Part shown: in pieces, positions 61,188 to 64,000 of the stretch
How positions within the stretch are numbered: the first letter of the stretch is position 1
How the letters are laid out: every line of letters starts with the position of its first letter
DNA from: Flavobacterium sp. SM15
Lineage (GTDB): Bacteria; Bacteroidota; Bacteroidia; Flavobacteriales; Flavobacteriaceae
Reading direction: 5' to 3'
Assembly (NCBI RefSeq): GCF_022012335.1
Contig: NZ_JAKLTO010000007.1
Location: 1 to 64,000 of the forward strand
DNA length: 64,000 nt
Made by a program: the position numbers and the translations under genes
Notes under the pieces: model-generated
The model's input: only the letters and a program-made list of their open reading frames with translations
Told to the model about the DNA's origin: nothing
The model's database searches: none

Positions 61188-61213
61188 TCCCGGCCTTTGT
61201 GTCGGGATTTTTT
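61188..61213 (+). terminator. Terminator of the toroid/VWA/DUF4139 operon
   Basis: Stem TCCCG / CGGGA with a 10-nt loop followed by seven T's, 6 bp past the DUF4139 stop. It excludes the GTG-start extension of the next frame (61199). Confidence 0.75.
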
Positions 61214-61243
61214 TATAATTTTATGACAACCAAATATTTACCC

Positions 61244-62623
61244 ATGAAATACTTCGGTTTTATAATCGCTTTGGTTTTCATCAGCTGTGAAGGTCAATCA
61301 CAAACCGGTATAGTAGGCCTGCAAACGTTTGCTTCAGGTTTTACTTCCCCGGTTGACCTGGAACATTGCGGTGACAGTCGTTTGTTTGTTGTAGAACAGG
61401 ACGGAATCATCAAAATCCTGAACAGCAACGGAAGCGTAAATGCAACGCCCTTTCTCAACATTACTTCGTTAACCAATCAAAGTGGTGAACAGGGATTACT
61501 TGGTTTGGCCTTCCATCCGAATTATGCTTCCAACGGTCTTTTTTACATCAATTACACCCGAACTAGTGATGGAGCTACGGTAATTGCGCGTTATTCGGTA
61601 AATCCCAGTAATCCAAACCTCGCCAATCCTACAGGAACGATACTTTTAACCATTCCACAACCTTTTTCCAATCATAACGGAGGAACGTTGAAATTCGGTC
61701 CTGATGGTTATCTGTACATTGGAATGGGTGATGGTGGTAGCGGAGGCGATCCAGGCAACCGAGCGCAAAACATCGACGAATTGTTAGGCAAAATGCTTCG
61801 AATTGATGTGAATTCCGGTTCTCCTTATGACATCCCTCCTACGAACCCTTATGTAGGTGTGGCTGGTGCCGATGAAATCTGGGCGATTGGCTTACGCAAT
61901 CCCTGGAAATTTTCGTTCGACCGACAAACAGGAGATTTATGGATCGCCGATGTGGGTCAGGGTTTGTACGAAGAAGTGAATCGAGCGGCTTCCACCGAAA
62001 GCGGACTGAATTACGGTTGGCGCTGTTATGAAGGCAACACCGTTTATAATAATACGGGCTGTCCTGTGCAAAATACTTTGAAGTTTCCGCTACTGATAAC
62101 CAACCATGCCGACGGGTTCTGCTCCATTACAGGCGGTTATGTTTATCGAGGCACACAATTCCCAAATTTTCAGGGCAAGTATTTTTTTTCCGATTATTGC
62201 AAAGCGCAAATTGGAATGAGCGATGCTTCAGGAAATGCAACATTTTCCCCTACTTTTTCCGGCAATAATTTTGTGAGTTTTGGAGAAGACAGTAGCGGAG
62301 AATTATATGTAGTTTCCATCAGCAATGGAACGATTTATAAGATTCTGGACAGCTCATTGGGTACCGTTGAAACTAACAAAACAGCGTTCAATCTTTATCC
62401 GAATCCTGCAAAATCGGAAGTTTTTATACAGAATTTAGATGCTTCAACCTATGTAAGTTCCGTAGAAATTTTCGATACCAACGGAAAGAAACTATTCGCT
62501 AAAAAAACAGAAAACCAACCGATAACTTCTGTAAATACAGAACCACTACCTGCTGGTTTTTATCTTTTAAAGCTCACCGACAATCTGGGATTGACCGTTG
62601 CTCATAAATTGCTCAAAAATTAA
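61244..62623 (+). CDS. T9SS-linked PQQ-dependent sugar dehydrogenase-like protein
   Basis: A 459-residue glucose/sorbosone dehydrogenase-family protein. The beta-propeller core has GLQTFASGFTSPVDLEHCG, EQGLLGLAFHPNY, NHNGGTLKFGPDGYLYIGMGDGG, NAQ-like NRAQNIDELLGKMLRIDV, EIWAIGLRNPWKFSFD and DLWIADVGQGLYEEVN. The C-terminal part (about 380-459) is a type A T9SS sorting domain (FNLYPNPAKSEVFI ... AHKLLKN). The N-terminal signal reads LVFISCEG, a lipobox-like site that conflicts with release by T9SS. ATG 61244 is preferred; ATG 61223 (MTTKYLPM) is possible. PQQ synthesis genes are not in the window. Confidence 0.88.
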   Translation: MKYFGFIIALVFISCEGQSQTGIVGLQTFASGFTSPVDLEHCGDSRLFVVEQDGIIKILNSNGSVNATPFLNITSLTNQSGEQGLLGLAFHPNYASNGLFYINYTRTSDGATVIARYSVNPSNPNLANPTGTILLTIPQPFSNHNGGTLKFGPDGYLYIGMGDGGSGGDPGNRAQNIDELLGKMLRIDVNSGSPYDIPPTNPYVGVAGADEIWAIGLRNPWKFSFDRQTGDLWIADVGQGLYEEVNRAASTESGLNYGWRCYEGNTVYNNTGCPVQNTLKFPLLITNHADGFCSITGGYVYRGTQFPNFQGKYFFSDYCKAQIGMSDASGNATFSPTFSGNNFVSFGEDSSGELYVVSISNGTIYKILDSSLGTVETNKTAFNLYPNPAKSEVFIQNLDASTYVSSVEIFDTNGKKLFAKKTENQPITSVNTEPLPAGFYLLKLTDNLGLTVAHKLLKN

Positions 62624-63657
62624 GGTGCCGGATTCGGTATCTTTTCTTGTATTTTATTGATTTCGGCAATAACCGCATCCGTCAAACGCACCTCAAACGC
62701 ATTGATATTTTCCTCCAACTGATCCAACGAAGTTGCCCCGATGATGGTCGAAGTCACAAACTGTTGGTGGTGTACAAAAGCGAGAGCCAATTCCGTCAGT
62801 GTCAATCCTAAACTGTGTGCTAACTCCTGATACAGCTTGGTTACTTTGAAACAGTTCTCGTTGGTGTATCTTGTAAAATGCGGAAACAAGCCCAAGCGGG
62901 ATTCCGGCAAAATTCCGTTTAAGTGTTTTCCGGTCAAAAACCCAAAACCAAGGGGTGAATAAGCCAATAAACCAACGTTTTCACGCATACAAATTTCCGA
63001 CAAACCTACCTCAAACAAACGATTCAATAACGAAAATGGGTTTTGAATGGTCGCGATTCGGGGTAAATTATGCTTTTCCGCTTCGTTTAAAAATTTCATC
63101 ACTCCCCAAGGATTTTCGTTGGAAACCCCAATATGTTTGATTTTACCTTCTTTAATCAAACCATCAAACGTTGTTAAAACATCTAAAATATTATCCTGCC
63201 ATATATTGTCAAGTTCCGATACCCCACGTTTGCCAAACATGTTCATCACACGCTCCGGCCAATGCATCTGGTATAAATCGATGTAATCCGTTTGTAGGTT
63301 TTTCAAGCTCAATTCCACTGCTTGATGAATGCTTTGCTTGGAAAAATCCAACGGCTGACGAATATAACCCATTCCACGGTTAGGCCCGGCTATTTTTGTA
63401 GCTACAACCAAATCCTGACGTTTGTGCTTGTTTTTAGCCAGCCAACTTCCGATAAAACGCTCTGTGCTTCCGAAAATATGCTCGTTACCTCCGATGGGAT
63501 ACATCTCGGCAGTATCGATAAAATTAATTCCTCTTTCGATGGCATAATCCAGTTGGTTGTGCGCTTCGGCTTCGGTGTTTTGGTTGCCAAAAGTCATGGT
63601 GCCTAAGCAAATTTCACTGATTTTTAAATCGGTATGGGGTAATGTGGTGTATTTCAT
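62620..63657 (-). CDS. Aldo/keto reductase
   Basis: A 345-residue NADPH-dependent aldo/keto reductase of the Tas/YgdS-like branch. Motifs: CLGTMTFGNQNTEAEAHNQLDYAIERGINFIDTAEMYP (catalytic Asp/Tyr), VVATKIAGP (Lys), YIDLYQMHWPER (His), GLLAYSPLGFGFLTGK and the C-terminal TSTIIGATSLDQLEENI. All four catalytic residues (Asp, Tyr, Lys, His) are present. Its substrate is unknown. ATG 63657 is chosen over an extended frame to 63711, since a TATCTTTG box lies upstream at 63679-63686. The stop overlaps that of the convergent dehydrogenase gene by 4 bp. Confidence 0.92.
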   Translation of the reverse strand: MKYTTLPHTDLKISEICLGTMTFGNQNTEAEAHNQLDYAIERGINFIDTAEMYPIGGNEHIFGSTERFIGSWLAKNKHKRQDLVVATKIAGPNRGMGYIRQPLDFSKQSIHQAVELSLKNLQTDYIDLYQMHWPERVMNMFGKRGVSELDNIWQDNILDVLTTFDGLIKEGKIKHIGVSNENPWGVMKFLNEAEKHNLPRIATIQNPFSLLNRLFEVGLSEICMRENVGLLAYSPLGFGFLTGKHLNGILPESRLGLFPHFTRYTNENCFKVTKLYQELAHSLGLTLTELALAFVHHQQFVTSTIIGATSLDQLEENINAFEVRLTDAVIAEINKIQEKIPNPAP

Positions 63658-63678
63658 TGTACTAGTCTTACAAAGCGG

Positions 63679-63711
63679 CAAAGATACAAAGTTGCTAAGT
63701 TTGAAAAACAA
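63679..63711 (-). promoter_or_regulatory. Promoter of the aldo/keto reductase gene
   Basis: Reading leftward: TTG (complement of 63709-63711), 22-bp spacer, TATCTTTG (complement of 63679-63686). Confidence 0.55.
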
Positions 63712-63741
63712 AAAAGCTCAGAGTTTTAATTCTGAGCTTTT
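63712..63741 (-). terminator. Terminator of the OmpA-family gene
   Basis: Stem AAAAGCTCAGA / TCTGAGCTTTT with an 8-nt loop; T's follow leftward. It lies 22 bp past the stop of the partial OmpA-family gene. Confidence 0.85.
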
Positions 63742-63763
63742 CCTATGTATGTTTGAAAATCGA

Positions 63764-64000
63764 TTAGATTTCGTTTAACATTTTGGTGATTTCATCCAAT
63801 TTTGGAGTCAGGATGATTTCAATACGACGGTTTTTCGCTTTACCTTCTGCAGTTTCATTAGACACCAAAGGAGAGTATTCTCCACGACCTGCAGCAGTTA
63901 AATTTTCCTTTCTCACCATTGCATTGGAAGTAAGTAGATTTACGATTGCCGTAGCACGTTTAGTAGACAAATCCCAGTTGCTTTCTACTCCACCACCAAT
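63764..64000 (-). CDS. OmpA/MotB-family C-terminal domain (partial, 5' end off window)
   Basis: The last 78 codons of a gene that continues to the right beyond the window. The peptide reads ESNWDLSTKRATAIVNLL, then ENLTAAGRGEYSPLVSNETAEGKAKNRRIEIIL, ending DEITKMLNEI. This is the peptidoglycan-binding OmpA-like domain: the NW(E/D)LSTxRA helix and the NRRIEI strand with the conserved Arg that contacts meso-diaminopimelate. The N-terminal part, which would tell an OmpA porin from a lipoprotein or flagellar-type protein, lies outside. An apparent ATG at 63970 is internal and not the start. Confidence 0.88.
   Translation of the reverse strand: MGGGVESNWDLSTKRATAIVNLLTSNAMVRKENLTAAGRGEYSPLVSNETAEGKAKNRRIEIILTPKLDEITKMLNEI

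Noticed and set aside
63764-63970. ATG at 63970 as the start of the OmpA-like gene
   Set aside because: The frame is open to the right edge with family sequence (ESNWDLSTKRA) upstream of that ATG, so the start lies outside the window.

Overview
The window looks like chromosome from an AT-rich member of the Flavobacteriaceae, most likely Flavobacterium or a close relative. Four things point there. Several very large secreted proteins end in type IX secretion (T9SS) sorting domains (YPNP... type A or the 'type C' form). Bacteroidetes-type promoters (TTG, 19-22 bp, TAnnTTTG) precede many genes. Lineage-typical families are present (DUF4270 lipoprotein, GldH-like lipoprotein, LytS/LytTR pair, atpD-atpC split from the rest of the ATP synthase genes). 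Most genes carry no ribosome-binding GGAGG.

Layout. 1-2862: the 5' part of a repeat-bearing secreted adhesin and a small secreted partner. 3.3-7.0 kb: an LpxH-like lipid A hydrolase, a membrane protein, an HTTM/VKGC-like membrane protein and ribF. 7.1-13.3 kb: two tandem T9SS reprolysin-like zinc metalloproteases. 13.4-16.4 kb: a lipoprotein, pth, rplY and prs. 16.6 kb: tRNA-Leu(CAA). 17-19.2 kb: bioB and a JmjC/cupin-8 oxygenase. 19.2-28.9 kb: a third reprolysin and an 1819-residue mosaic protein that share a C-terminal module of about 557 residues. 29-33.3 kb: recX, an operator-like repeat array, and a DUF2007-bioD-bioA-ketosynthase operon. 33.4-36.9 kb: a TraB/GumN protein, an ECF sigma factor with a membrane partner, a small membrane protein and bioF. 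37-39.3 kb: a YD-like repeat T9SS protein and a DUF2975-HTH pair. 39.4-45.8 kb: atpD-atpC and the operon GT5-domain protein - DUF4270 lipoprotein - glmS. 45.9-53.8 kb: panC, panD, a flippase-like protein, a pseudo-esterase, radA, a GldH-like lipoprotein, an HExxH protein and an AsmA-like/GT51 fusion. 53.8-56.9 kb: a GNAT and a TPR-sensor LytS/LytTR pair. 57-62.6 kb: a toroid - VWA lipoprotein - DUF4139 module, then a T9SS sugar dehydrogenase. 62.6-64 kb: an aldo/keto reductase and the end of an OmpA-family gene.

How the genes work together. Biotin synthesis (bioB, bioA, bioD, bioF) is spread over 20 kb and joined by a ketosynthase, with no bioC or bioH visible. Pantothenate synthesis is panC-panD. 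Envelope building is represented by glmS, LpxH, the GT51 protein and OmpA. Several proteins carry T9SS signals. The least understood unit is the exported toroid/VWA/DUF4139 module, which lies divergent from a TPR-sensor two-component system. I see no prophage, insertion sequence, CRISPR array or rRNA operon.
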